This document shows, one piece after another, positions 17,447 to 25,488 of a stretch of DNA of 64,000 bases (position 1 is its first letter; every line of letters begins with the position of its first letter). Both the position numbers and the translations under genes were made by a program. The DNA comes from an uncultured Verrucomicrobiota bacterium. Lineage in GTDB: Bacteria > Verrucomicrobiota > Verrucomicrobiia > Limisphaerales > UBA1412. A model generated the notes under the pieces. That model made no database searches, was not told the DNA's origin, and saw only the letters and a list, made by a program, of their open reading frames with translations. The DNA is taken from assembly GCA_944389455.1 (NCBI GenBank), contig CALXMK010000012.1:1-64000 (forward strand). Direction: 5' to 3'.

Positions 17447-18799
17447 ATGGATAAAGTACGAGTTCGTTTTGCACCAAGTCCGACAGGGTATTTGCATATA
17501 GGAGGAGCTAGAACAGCTCTTTTTAACTGGCTTTATGCGAGGCATACAGGCGGAGAGTTTATATTACGAATAGAGGATACGGATGATGCGCGGAATTCAC
17601 AGGAAGCGATTGATGTTATCTTAGATGGATTGCGTTGGTTAGGGTTAGATTGGGATGAAGGGCCGATGAGCGGAGATCCTGACGCTCCCGGTAAAGGGGA
17701 TAAAGGCCCTTATTTCCAGAGCCGCCGTAAGGAAATTTATTTGCAAAAAGTAGAGGAATTGAAGTCCAAAGGGATGGCTTATGATCGGGATGGAGCGGTC
17801 TATTTCCGCATGAAAAAGGAAGCTACGATCATTGATGATATGGTGGTAGGGAAGGTTCGTCGGGAATTGACGGATCGTGAAGCCGCGGATCCGGATTTTG
17901 TAATTATTCGTTCGGACGGTAAACCCGTTTTTCATCTTGTTAATGTGATTGATGATCTTTTAATGGGGATAACTCATGTTATTCGAGGGGAAGATCATTT
18001 GACAAATACGGCTAAACATATCGCCTTGTTTGAGGCTTTTGGAGCTCAAGCTCCGCGTTATGCTCATATTCCGCTGATTTTAAATGCCGATGGGAGCAAG
18101 ATGAGTAAACGTGATGAGGGGGCTTCCCTAATGACCTATCCGCAGATGGGGTATTTGCCGCAGGCGGTAATAAATCAGCTGGTTTTATTGGGATGGACAC
18201 CCAAAGGAAATAGGGAAATTCTTCCAGTGGAGGAGATCATAAAAGAGTTTGATTTACCTCAAATTCATCGAGCCAATGCACGGTTTGATATGAACAAACT
18301 AAAGCATATCAATTATGAGTATATGCGTAAGTTGAGTATGGAAGAGTTTGTGGAAAAGGGCAGAAAGATGCTCGAGAGCCGAGGTGTATTGAACGAAAAA
18401 TCAGATCCTGTTTTTGTTCAAAAGGCATTGGAGACTTGCAAAGATAAGGTTAAAACCTTTGCGGAACTGCCAGATTATGCGGGGTTTTATTTTACGGATG
18501 TTTTAAAATATGATACAGAGCTGATTAAAGCAGAATTTACTTCTGAAGCGAGCAATTTGTTGAAGGAACTCTGTCGCCGCTACAGTGAAGTGGAGGATTT
18601 TGTGGCAGCTAATTTGGAAAGTATTTTAAAAACTTATGCCAAGGAGTTGGGTATTAAGGTGGGGCCATTAGTTCATCCGTTAAGATTGGCTGTAACAGCC
18701 TCCAAGTCTGGGCCAAGTCTCTATCATTTAATGGAAGTGCTTGGAAAACAAATAGTTTTAAATAGAATTAATAGTTTTATAAATAATCAACTGGATTAA
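17447..18799 (+). CDS. gltX: Glutamate-tRNA ligase
   Basis: Class I synthetase attaching glutamate to tRNA-Glu. The start is set at ATG 17447 (MDKVRVRFAPSPTG), preceded by GGAGA at good spacing; an upstream in-frame extension of 28 codons has no family counterpart. The 450-residue product shows the HIGH region (PTGYLHIGGARTALFNW), the VIDDLLMGITHVIRGEDH segment, and the KMSKS loop (GSKMSKRDEGAS). A separate glutaminyl-tRNA synthetase occurs in this window, so GltX probably charges only tRNA-Glu. First gene of a tight operon with leuB (1 base apart) and the amidase gene. Confidence 0.96.
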   Translation: MDKVRVRFAPSPTGYLHIGGARTALFNWLYARHTGGEFILRIEDTDDARNSQEAIDVILDGLRWLGLDWDEGPMSGDPDAPGKGDKGPYFQSRRKEIYLQKVEELKSKGMAYDRDGAVYFRMKKEATIIDDMVVGKVRRELTDREAADPDFVIIRSDGKPVFHLVNVIDDLLMGITHVIRGEDHLTNTAKHIALFEAFGAQAPRYAHIPLILNADGSKMSKRDEGASLMTYPQMGYLPQAVINQLVLLGWTPKGNREILPVEEIIKEFDLPQIHRANARFDMNKLKHINYEYMRKLSMEEFVEKGRKMLESRGVLNEKSDPVFVQKALETCKDKVKTFAELPDYAGFYFTDVLKYDTELIKAEFTSEASNLLKELCRRYSEVEDFVAANLESILKTYAKELGIKVGPLVHPLRLAVTASKSGPSLYHLMEVLGKQIVLNRINSFINNQLD

Positions 18800-18800
18800 A

Positions 18801-19946
18801 ATGAAGAAATATCAAGTCGCAGTTTTGGCCGGAGATGGAATCGGACCAGAGATCATGACAGAAGCTCTTAAAGTTTTGAGAGCAGTTGAAAAGAAATTTG
18901 GAATGGAGTTTGATTTTCAGGAAAGACCTGTTGGATGGGCTGGAATTGATGCCGCAGGGAAGGCGTTGCCTGAGGATACTCTAAAAACTTGTACTGAGGT
19001 GGATGCGATCTTGTTCGGAGCGGTGGGACTTCCCGGACGTGATGCTACTATTCCAAAAGAGCAGAGACCGGAACGTGCAGCATTGCTTGCTTTGAGAAAA
19101 CATTTTGAGCTTTTTGCTAATTTGCGTCCGGTCAGACTATATCCTGGGTTGGCACATTCTTGTCCGCTGAAAGATAGCAGAATCGGAAGTGGAATTGATA
19201 TTTTAGTAATGAGAGAGCTTACCGGTGGTCTCTACTTTGGACAGCCAAAGAAGACTGAGGAATATGTTGAGGTGGAAGAGGATGGAACAAAAGGTAAGAG
19301 AACTCTTTTGAGAGCGACTGATACGATGGTCATTGATACGGAGGAAATTGAACGGATTGCCCATGTCGGTTTCAAGGCTGCTCGTCTTCGTCATAAAAAA
19401 TTGGCCAGTATAGATAAAGCTAATGTGCTAGAGAATGGTATTCTCTGGAGAGAGGTTGTAACAGAGGTGGCCAAAATGTATCCGGATGTGCAGTTGACTC
19501 ACGTCTTTGTGGATAACGCGGCGATGCAGCTGATTTTAAATCCCTCTCAGTTTGATGTCCTTTTATGTGAGAATATGTTTGGCGATATTTTGAGTGATGA
19601 AGCTGCTGCGCTGGCAGGATCCTTAGGATTATTGCCGAGTGCCAGTTTAGGTGAGACATCCGGGCAGAGTGGTTTCACTTTTGGACTTTATGAGCCAGCC
19701 GGCGGATCCGCACCGGATATCGCAGGTAAAAATATAGCCAATCCCTTGGCACAGATTCTTTCTGCGGCAATGATGTTGCGCTATTCCTTTAAGGAAGAAG
19801 CAGCTGCCAAGGCGATTGATTCTGCTGTTGAGAAAGTTATTTCAGCCGGATGGCGTACGGGGGATATTTGCTGTGAGGAGGATTCTCGTGACAAGGTAAT
19901 TGGAACCAGCCAGATGGGCGATGCGGTTGTAGCCGCGTTGGAATAG
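18801..19946 (+). CDS. leuB: 3-Isopropylmalate dehydrogenase
   Basis: NAD-dependent oxidative decarboxylation of 3-isopropylmalate in leucine biosynthesis. The 381 residues carry the family features AGDGIGPEIM at the N-terminus, FANLRPVRLYPGL, the RELTGGLYFGQP phenylalanine-site loop and FVDNAAMQLILNPSQFDV, followed by NMFGDILSDEAAALAGSLG. GEPAGGSAPDIAGK-like sequence (YEPAGGSAPDIAGK) binds NAD. The loop after DTM carries VEVEEDGTKGKR, a normal extension. It begins one base after the gltX stop, so translation is likely coupled. No other leu genes are nearby. Confidence 0.94.
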   Translation: MKKYQVAVLAGDGIGPEIMTEALKVLRAVEKKFGMEFDFQERPVGWAGIDAAGKALPEDTLKTCTEVDAILFGAVGLPGRDATIPKEQRPERAALLALRKHFELFANLRPVRLYPGLAHSCPLKDSRIGSGIDILVMRELTGGLYFGQPKKTEEYVEVEEDGTKGKRTLLRATDTMVIDTEEIERIAHVGFKAARLRHKKLASIDKANVLENGILWREVVTEVAKMYPDVQLTHVFVDNAAMQLILNPSQFDVLLCENMFGDILSDEAAALAGSLGLLPSASLGETSGQSGFTFGLYEPAGGSAPDIAGKNIANPLAQILSAAMMLRYSFKEEAAAKAIDSAVEKVISAGWRTGDICCEEDSRDKVIGTSQMGDAVVAALE

Positions 19947-19956
19947 CATCAAATTT

Positions 19957-20838
19957 ATGAAGAAGAATCTGAAGATTGCACTTCTGCAAACACGTTGTGG
20001 AGAAAATCCGCAGGAGAATCTCAAACATACGCTAAAGCTGGCCGAGGAAGCGGGATCACAAGGCGCGAAGATTATTTGTACCAATGAGTTATTCCGTTCA
20101 CAGTATTTTTGTCAGAGTGAAGATCATAAATATTTCGATTTAGCAGAAGAGATTCCTGGACCTTCAACAGAAGCTTTTTCAGCGATAGCCAGAAAGTATC
20201 AGGCTGTTGTAATTGCTTCTCTGTTTGAGAAGAGAGCTTCAGGTTTGTATCATAATACAGCTGTTGTTATTGATGCGGATGGTTCCTTTTTAGGATTGTA
20301 TCGCAAGATGCATATTCCCGATGATCCGTTGTATTATGAAAAATTTTATTTTACTCCGGGAGATGTAGGGTTTAAGACTTGGCAGACCCGCTATGGGAAA
20401 ATAGGAGTTTTAATTTGCTGGGATCAGTGGTATCCGGAAGCGGCTCGTTTGACTGCTTTGCAGGGTGCTGAGATTCTTTTTTATCCAACGGCAATCGGAT
20501 GGCATCCTTCCGAAAAGGAAAAATATGGCAGAAATCAGCATGGAGCCTGGGAAACAATCCAGAGAGCTCATGCGGTGGCTAACGGATGCTATGTGGCTGC
20601 GATTAATCGAGTCGGTTTGGAGCGGCCGATTGGGGGAGATGGAATTGAGTTCTGGGGACAAAGTTTTGTTGCTGGAACCTCAGGACAGATTTTACAAAAG
20701 GCTTCTGTTGACCAAGAGGAGATTTTATATGCAGAGTTAGACATGGATGATGTGAATACCACTCGTGTTCATTGGCCATTCCTCAGAGATAGGCGTATTG
20801 ACGCTTATGGAGATATTGTTCGTCGGTTTATCGATTAG
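19957..20838 (+). CDS. aguB: N-carbamoylputrescine amidase (nitrilase superfamily)
   Basis: Predicted to hydrolyse N-carbamoylputrescine to putrescine, carbon dioxide and ammonia in the agmatine deiminase route. The nitrilase Glu-Lys-Cys triad is visible: E in CTNELF, K in LYRKMHIPDDP, C in GVLICWDQWYPEAARL. The DQWYPEAARLTALQGAEILFYPTAIG stretch (quoted by its parts DQWYPEAARL and FYPTAIGWHP) and the QRAHAVANGCYVAAINR region match plant and bacterial AguB closely. Length 293 is normal. It ends the gltX-leuB operon, 10 bases after leuB. The agmatine deiminase gene (aguA) that would supply substrate is not next to it. Confidence 0.88.
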   Translation: MKKNLKIALLQTRCGENPQENLKHTLKLAEEAGSQGAKIICTNELFRSQYFCQSEDHKYFDLAEEIPGPSTEAFSAIARKYQAVVIASLFEKRASGLYHNTAVVIDADGSFLGLYRKMHIPDDPLYYEKFYFTPGDVGFKTWQTRYGKIGVLICWDQWYPEAARLTALQGAEILFYPTAIGWHPSEKEKYGRNQHGAWETIQRAHAVANGCYVAAINRVGLERPIGGDGIEFWGQSFVAGTSGQILQKASVDQEEILYAELDMDDVNTTRVHWPFLRDRRIDAYGDIVRRFID

Positions 20839-20865
20839 CTTTTGAGAGAAAGAGTGATTGTGAGC

Positions 20866-20904
20866 CTAAAAGAGAGAGAGGAGTTTTTCCTTTCTCTCTT
20901 TTAG
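20866..20904 (+). terminator. Hairpin after the gltX-leuB-aguB operon
   Basis: Long stem: CTAAAAGAGAGA (from 20866) pairs with TCTCTCTTTTAG (ending 20904), extended by three more pairs after one mismatch, with a T-rich loop. The T-run after it is poor, but the stem is strong and sits 27 bases past the stop. Confidence 0.65.
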
Positions 20905-20937
20905 TTTCTCAAACTAATATAAAAGGAGTATTGTTAA

Positions 20938-21395
20938 AATTCCTCTGTTCTTAATATATTAAAAGATAGAGGGTATTTAACGGTAAAAGAGGTCGTGCGA
21001 GATATAATCCAGAATCAGATTAAAACAAAAGGAGATGCTCTTCCCTGGGGTAATGCGGTTAAATATTCAAATTTGCTGTTGCTGCATTCGATTGTTGGTT
21101 TTAAGAAACTCGTGCATATAAAAGAGCCATGTTTCTTTGATAGAGGTATTGTTGATGTTTTTGGATTTGCTCGATTAATAAGTATTCCGATAACATTAGA
21201 GATGAAAATTGCTGCAAAGAAATATTGTTATAATAAAAGAATTTTTCTATTTCCTTTTTTGGGAGGAGATTTTTATCAATAATTTTGAAGGAAGAAGCTA
21301 AAAGAATATGTCTTGTGTTGAAAGGTGTTTATGAGGAATTTGGTTATCAGGGGATTAATGTTCCGTTTTTATCTCCTCAGGAGAGAGCTGAATGA
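20938..21395 (+). pseudogene. Decayed AAA-type ATPase gene (AAA_28-like)
   Basis: The open part (to 21282) reads GYLTVKEVVRDIIQNQIK, then KGDALPWGN, FFDRGIVDVFGFARL and NKRIFLFPFLGGDFYQ. That is the order of conserved blocks in the small AAA ATPase/kinase-like family PF13521. Two defects are visible. The N-terminal P-loop that should precede GYLTV is missing, because a stop (20935-20937) closes the frame. After FYQ the frame stops, and the expected C-terminal end (YEEFGYQGINVPFLSPQERAE) resumes in another frame up to TGA 21393-21395. It therefore lacks its nucleotide-binding loop and is frameshifted. A GTG at 20995 could start a 95-residue fragment but it would not be functional. Confidence 0.65.
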
Positions 21396-21479
21396 ATCTT
21401 AACTTGTTTGTAATAAGAAGAATATAGTTCTAATTTGATTTATTTTATATATCCCGAAAATAGATTAAAGTGAATATAT

Positions 21480-21932
21480 ATGCTAATAAGAAGATATAAA
21501 TCCAGTGATCTGAATGAGATGGCAAAACTTTTTTATGAAACAGTTCATTCAGTGAATATAAGAGATTATACTAGAGAACAATTAAATCAGTGGGCGAGCG
21601 GGGTTATCGATTTGGAAAAATGGAGTGAGTCATTCCTAGAGCATCTAACTTATGTTGCCATAGAAAATAATATTATTGTAGGTTTTGGTGATATAGATAA
21701 GAATGGATATCTGGATAGATTGTTTGTTCATAAGGAGTTTCAAGGCCGAGGAATCGCTACAGCAATATGTGATAAGCTTGAGAAATCAACTGGTGCAGAA
21801 CGAGTTATTGTTCATGCGTCAATTACTGCGAAACCTTTTTTTGAAAAACGAGGATATAGAATTATCAGAAGGCAGAAAGTGGAAAGAAAGGGTGTGTTTT
21901 TAATAAACTATCTAATGGAAAAATTGCTATGA
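21480..21932 (+). CDS. GNAT family N-acetyltransferase
   Basis: The 150-residue protein has the GNAT fold: beta strand IRRYKSSDLNEMAKLFYETV at the N-terminus, strand VAIENNIIVGFGDID, then LDRLFVHKEFQGRGIATAICDKLE with the acetyl-CoA binding loop Q/RxxGxG (QGRGIA), and AKPFFEKRGYRIIRR near the end. It resembles the YafP/ElaA-like group that acetylates small molecules; the substrate is unknown. It lies just after the decayed ATPase gene and reads toward the next gene on the other strand. Confidence 0.88.
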   Translation: MLIRRYKSSDLNEMAKLFYETVHSVNIRDYTREQLNQWASGVIDLEKWSESFLEHLTYVAIENNIIVGFGDIDKNGYLDRLFVHKEFQGRGIATAICDKLEKSTGAERVIVHASITAKPFFEKRGYRIIRRQKVERKGVFLINYLMEKLL

Positions 21933-22028
21933 TTTAATAGATTTTGAACGGAGAAATATCCGAGATAAAATTAAGTATGTGGAGTTTTTACCGATTTAAG
22001 GCATGGGAGATCACTGATTATTTATTTC

Positions 22029-23099
22029 TTATTCAGTTTGTGTTTTTAAGATAATAGGATGTGGAATTGCGTTGCCGCCATAGATACCCGGGTGGTGGTG
22101 AATTGAAATGGCAATAGTAGAGATGGAGTCTGTTGCGTGGGGGAGAATAACTTCAAAGGAGCTTAAAAGGGAATCAGAAGAGGGCTTAGATTGTTTTTTT
22201 GTAGGGTATTCTTTTGCATTAATCCAGATTTGGGGAGTCCCAATCGCTTGAATTTGAATTTCCTTTAATCCAGCGGGAGCTGTAAATCGGTAGAGTCCGC
22301 TAACGGGTTTACCGATACAATCGTAGAGAAGAATGTTTGATTGAGTAGAAGTGGTGTTTGATGATGTTTTTTCCAAGTAGAAAAATCCTTTACCTGGTAG
22401 AGTGTATTTAAGCAGGATAGGGTTAAGGCCTTTTTTAAGCTGAACTGTTTTTTCTTTTAGTGAGATCTGTTCGCCTGATATCCAGATGTAAGATGGAGTA
22501 TAATCGCTCATTTTCAGCTGAGCAGAGCAGTCTTCGTCAACCAGAATGGCTGAACGAAGGAAGTAGATAGTTCCTTGAGGTTCTTCTGTGATTTTCAATT
22601 CTTTTTCAGTAGATTCTAATTTGCCTAGAACAATCGTCTCTTCATGGGGAGTGAGATTAAAGGAATCTGTGGATGAACCGAGGTCTAGAGAGGGAGAACC
22701 CTGTTTCCAGGAGAAGTAATAGGGTTCCCAATAGACATTTCTCCATTTGGCGAGAAATCCTCGTTTAGAAGAGAATTGAGTAGCTTTCAATATTTTGGTG
22801 TCAAGTTCATAGGTTGCTTCATGATAGTTCATGGGCCCTAATTTCCAGAATTGTTGTCCATAGCCGGAGTGTTGGAGTTCCCATTGTGAATCGTCAAATT
22901 CAGGTAGCAGAGAGTCTTGGTTGGGAATAGAATCATAGATTTTGTATTTAAACTGATCAATTTTAATTTGTTTTAGAGTTTGGGGTTCTGAATTTTCAGC
23001 TGTAGTTGTAGCAGTTGGAAGAGAGATTAAAAAGAGAGTTAGAATTGCATGAAGAAGCAATTTAACAGAAGATAACACAGTATTTGTATTAGAGAACAT
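22029..23099 (-). CDS. Exported protein with jelly-roll-like domains, function unknown
   Basis: The ATG at 23099 (MFSNTNTVLSS) is favoured over a TTG four codons upstream. A signal peptide covers residues 1 to about 35 (hydrophobic LLLHAILTLFLISL). The rest, about 320 residues, is beta-rich: FDDSQWELQHSGYG followed by EATYELDTKI resembles the galactose-binding-like fold at the front of family 2 glycosidases (F-D-D-S-x-W is a typical opening). The second half has GLNPILLKYTLPGKGFFYLEK, again of that type. No catalytic domain follows, so it may be a binding-only protein (inference). It is followed downstream by convergent genes and preceded by an oxidoreductase gene with its own terminator. Confidence 0.5.
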   Translation of the reverse strand: MFSNTNTVLSSVKLLLHAILTLFLISLPTATTTAENSEPQTLKQIKIDQFKYKIYDSIPNQDSLLPEFDDSQWELQHSGYGQQFWKLGPMNYHEATYELDTKILKATQFSSKRGFLAKWRNVYWEPYYFSWKQGSPSLDLGSSTDSFNLTPHEETIVLGKLESTEKELKITEEPQGTIYFLRSAILVDEDCSAQLKMSDYTPSYIWISGEQISLKEKTVQLKKGLNPILLKYTLPGKGFFYLEKTSSNTTSTQSNILLYDCIGKPVSGLYRFTAPAGLKEIQIQAIGTPQIWINAKEYPTKKQSKPSSDSLLSSFEVILPHATDSISTIAISIHHHPGIYGGNAIPHPIILKTQTE

Positions 23100-23138
23100 A
23101 TCTACCAGCAAAAGAGTATCAGAGAGAAAAGAAAAAGT

Positions 23139-23177
23139 AAAAATAAAAACTGGCTTTTCTTGGAAGAGAAAAGCCAG
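23139..23177 (-). terminator. Intrinsic terminator of the Gfo/Idh/MocA gene
   Basis: Stem CTGGCTTTTCT (23150-23160) / AGAAAAGCCAG (23167-23177), perfect 11 bp with a 6-base loop. On the minus strand it is followed by TTTTTATTTTT, 41 bases after the stop of the oxidoreductase gene. Confidence 0.85.
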
Positions 23178-23217
23178 CCGAATTTTATCTATTGATAAAA
23201 TGGTCTCTAATTTTTAA

Positions 23218-24492
23218 TTAGAAAAGCTCATAAGTATTCGGGCATGGAGTGGCCCAGGGCTTCACTGGAGAATTCATATCCACCAGATTATCAGGAACCA
23301 GGTTTTGATCACCTTCAATGATGTCTTCCCAGGTAACCTTACGGCCCGAGTAAGCAGATTCGCGGCCCATGATAGCCGTAATGCAAGATTCAGCTACAGT
23401 CTTGGCTTCATTAACCTTCTTGTTGTTAGTGGCGATAGCAGTCATCAGATCCATGTGTTCTTGGACATATGGATTGCGTCCCTGTTTAGCACGCCAGACT
23501 TTACCAGTATTGAAGGTAATATTGCCGCTGGGGTTGGATGAACCATTTGTGCCGACAACATATTCGCTCACGTTGGAGTCGGTATTGTCGATCTGCCTGC
23601 ACTGGCTGTACATGCGGGTACCATCAGCATATTCATATTCAACAGCGAAGTGATCCCAGATTTGTCCTGGTCCTTTCAAGGCTTCGCGGCCTCCCATACC
23701 ATAAGCGCGAACAGGATGTTCACCCTTGATCCAATTGCAGACATCAACATTGTGGACATGTTGTTCAACAATGTGGTCGCCGCAGAGCCAGAGGTAGTGA
23801 TACCAATTGCGGAGCTGATTCTCCATATCAGATTTATTGATATCCCATGGATTATTCCAAATAGCACCTTGATTCCAATAGCAGCGCAGATCGATAATTT
23901 TACCGATGACACCTTGTTTAATTTGGTCGATAGTCTCGACGTAGCCCTGTTGATGACGGCGTTGTGTTCCACCAACAACTTTCAGACCTTTCTTGACAGA
24001 TTCTTCGGCTGCCTTCAAGAAGACGCGAGCGGTATTAGAATCAACGCAAACCGGTTTTTCGGTGAAAATATCCTTGCCTTTCTCAACGGCATAGGCAAAG
24101 TGCTGAGCGCGGAATCCAGGAGGTGTTGCTAAAATAACGTAGTTTACTTCTGGATTATCAATGACTTGCTTGTAGTTATCGAAGCCAAAGCAAGGGGTTG
24201 CGCCTTTAATTCTGGGGTCATCGGTATTGGCAAAGTTTTTGGCTCTTTCTTCAAAGACGTCACCAACGGCGACAACTTTAATATCTTTAATACCATGCTC
24301 TTTAGCAGCATTCAGTGCGTCCCAGGTGGCACCAATACCACGACCGCCGCAACCGACTAAGCCGATACGAATTTTCAGCTCACTTACGGGTGCTGCATGG
24401 CTGGTGATTACATAAGGAGCAACCATCGCGCCGGCGGCCAACGCGGAGGAACTCTTGATAAACTGACGACGAGATACATTCATCTTATTCAT
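23218..24492 (-). CDS. Gfo/Idh/MocA-family oxidoreductase with a Tat signal
   Basis: NAD(P)-dependent sugar or inositol oxidoreductase exported by the twin-arginine route. The start is set at ATG 24492 (MNKMNVSRRQFIK), because the SRRQFIKSSSALAAGAM segment is a textbook Tat signal; a 19-codon upstream extension is unlikely. The Rossmann domain follows with IRIGLVGCGGRGIGA and VVAVGDVFEERAKNFA; the EKP motif (IFTEKPVCVD) is present. The C-terminal domain has HVHNVDVCNWIKGEHPVRAYGMGG and CRQIDNTDSN. Such Tat-exported members are abundant in PVC bacteria and act on glycans or their oligosaccharides; the exact substrate is unknown. Monocistronic, with its own terminator. Confidence 0.92.
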   Translation of the reverse strand: MNKMNVSRRQFIKSSSALAAGAMVAPYVITSHAAPVSELKIRIGLVGCGGRGIGATWDALNAAKEHGIKDIKVVAVGDVFEERAKNFANTDDPRIKGATPCFGFDNYKQVIDNPEVNYVILATPPGFRAQHFAYAVEKGKDIFTEKPVCVDSNTARVFLKAAEESVKKGLKVVGGTQRRHQQGYVETIDQIKQGVIGKIIDLRCYWNQGAIWNNPWDINKSDMENQLRNWYHYLWLCGDHIVEQHVHNVDVCNWIKGEHPVRAYGMGGREALKGPGQIWDHFAVEYEYADGTRMYSQCRQIDNTDSNVSEYVVGTNGSSNPSGNITFNTGKVWRAKQGRNPYVQEHMDLMTAIATNNKKVNEAKTVAESCITAIMGRESAYSGRKVTWEDIIEGDQNLVPDNLVDMNSPVKPWATPCPNTYELF

Positions 24493-24679
24493 AATAATAT
24501 CTAAATATGTATGCGCTCGGCTCTTCCTCTGATTAATCCAGGGAAGCATGTGCGCTAAAACTCATACACATTCATTATATGGATTAAAGTAAAAAATTCC
24601 AGATTTTTTTTGGTCTAAAAATAAAAAAAGTAAAAAAATATTATTAAATTATTTCCGTGCTTGCAGGTTTAGTTCAAAA

Positions 24680-25474
24680 ATGGGATTCTTTTATCAAGTT
24701 ATGAGTGACTATTATCCAGAATATTACTCTCATTTTAGGCAGTTTAAAAGTTTTTTCCATTCAGGTGTTTCTATTTTGACTTATCATAAGCTAGGCCCAA
24801 GACCAGTCAGGGTGAGATTAAAAGGACTTTATGTTAGTGAGAGTCTTTTTAAAAGGCAGCTTAATGAACTCCGGCAGAGTGGATTGCCATTGCTTAATTT
24901 GGATAATCTCTCAGATCCAGCTAAGCAGCCGAATAATGGTATAATAGTTACTTTTGACGATGGTTATGAAAATGTTTTTAAGTATGGATTAAAGCACCTT
25001 GTTGATGAAAAGGTAACTGCCATACAATTTATTTTAGCTGATCAGCTGGGGCAAGCTAATTTCTGGGACGCGGTTTTGGGAGAGGCTCCGGAACGTTTAA
25101 TGAGTGAGTCTCAAATACGGGAGTGGCTTGCGGCGGGACAAATGATAGGATCTCATGGCCTTAGACACTCAATGTTAAGCAAATTGTCTGCAGCTGAAGC
25201 TAGAGAGGAGATATATGCCAGTAAGGCAAAATTAGAGGATCTTTTTGGGGTAGAGGTAAGTCATTTCTGCTATCCATACGGAGATTGGTCTCCTGCAGTC
25301 ATGGAATATGTATCTCAAGCAGGATATAAGACAGCCTGTACAGTTGAAAGGGGAACAAATCATCCTGATACGCCACGTTATGGATTAAAACGTTTTACGG
25401 TACGTTATCCTACGCGCAGTTTAAAAGTATATTGGAGGAGAATTTCCTCTTGGTGGAGAGGGAAATATAAATAG
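24680..25474 (+). CDS. Polysaccharide deacetylase (NodB/CE4 family)
   Basis: Metal-dependent deacetylase of a polysaccharide or glycan. The 264 residues show the CE4 motifs: ILTYHKLG at the start of the barrel, TFDDGYEN (motif 1, catalytic and metal Asp), IGSHGLRHSMLSKL (motif 2, the two metal histidines) and FCYPYGDWSP (motif 3). No signal peptide is evident; the N-terminus (MGFFYQVMSDYYPEYY) is not hydrophobic enough, so it may act in the cytosol or be membrane-associated, as in PgaB- or polysaccharide-cluster-type members. Neighbours give no clear glycan cluster. Substrate unknown. Confidence 0.88.
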   Translation: MGFFYQVMSDYYPEYYSHFRQFKSFFHSGVSILTYHKLGPRPVRVRLKGLYVSESLFKRQLNELRQSGLPLLNLDNLSDPAKQPNNGIIVTFDDGYENVFKYGLKHLVDEKVTAIQFILADQLGQANFWDAVLGEAPERLMSESQIREWLAAGQMIGSHGLRHSMLSKLSAAEAREEIYASKAKLEDLFGVEVSHFCYPYGDWSPAVMEYVSQAGYKTACTVERGTNHPDTPRYGLKRFTVRYPTRSLKVYWRRISSWWRGKYK

Positions 25475-25488
25475 TACTAGGAGGCTTC

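Noticed and set aside
23650..24132. A 160-codon plus-strand open frame opposite the Gfo/Idh/MocA gene
   Set aside because: Antisense to a gene with full motifs; no independent start signal.
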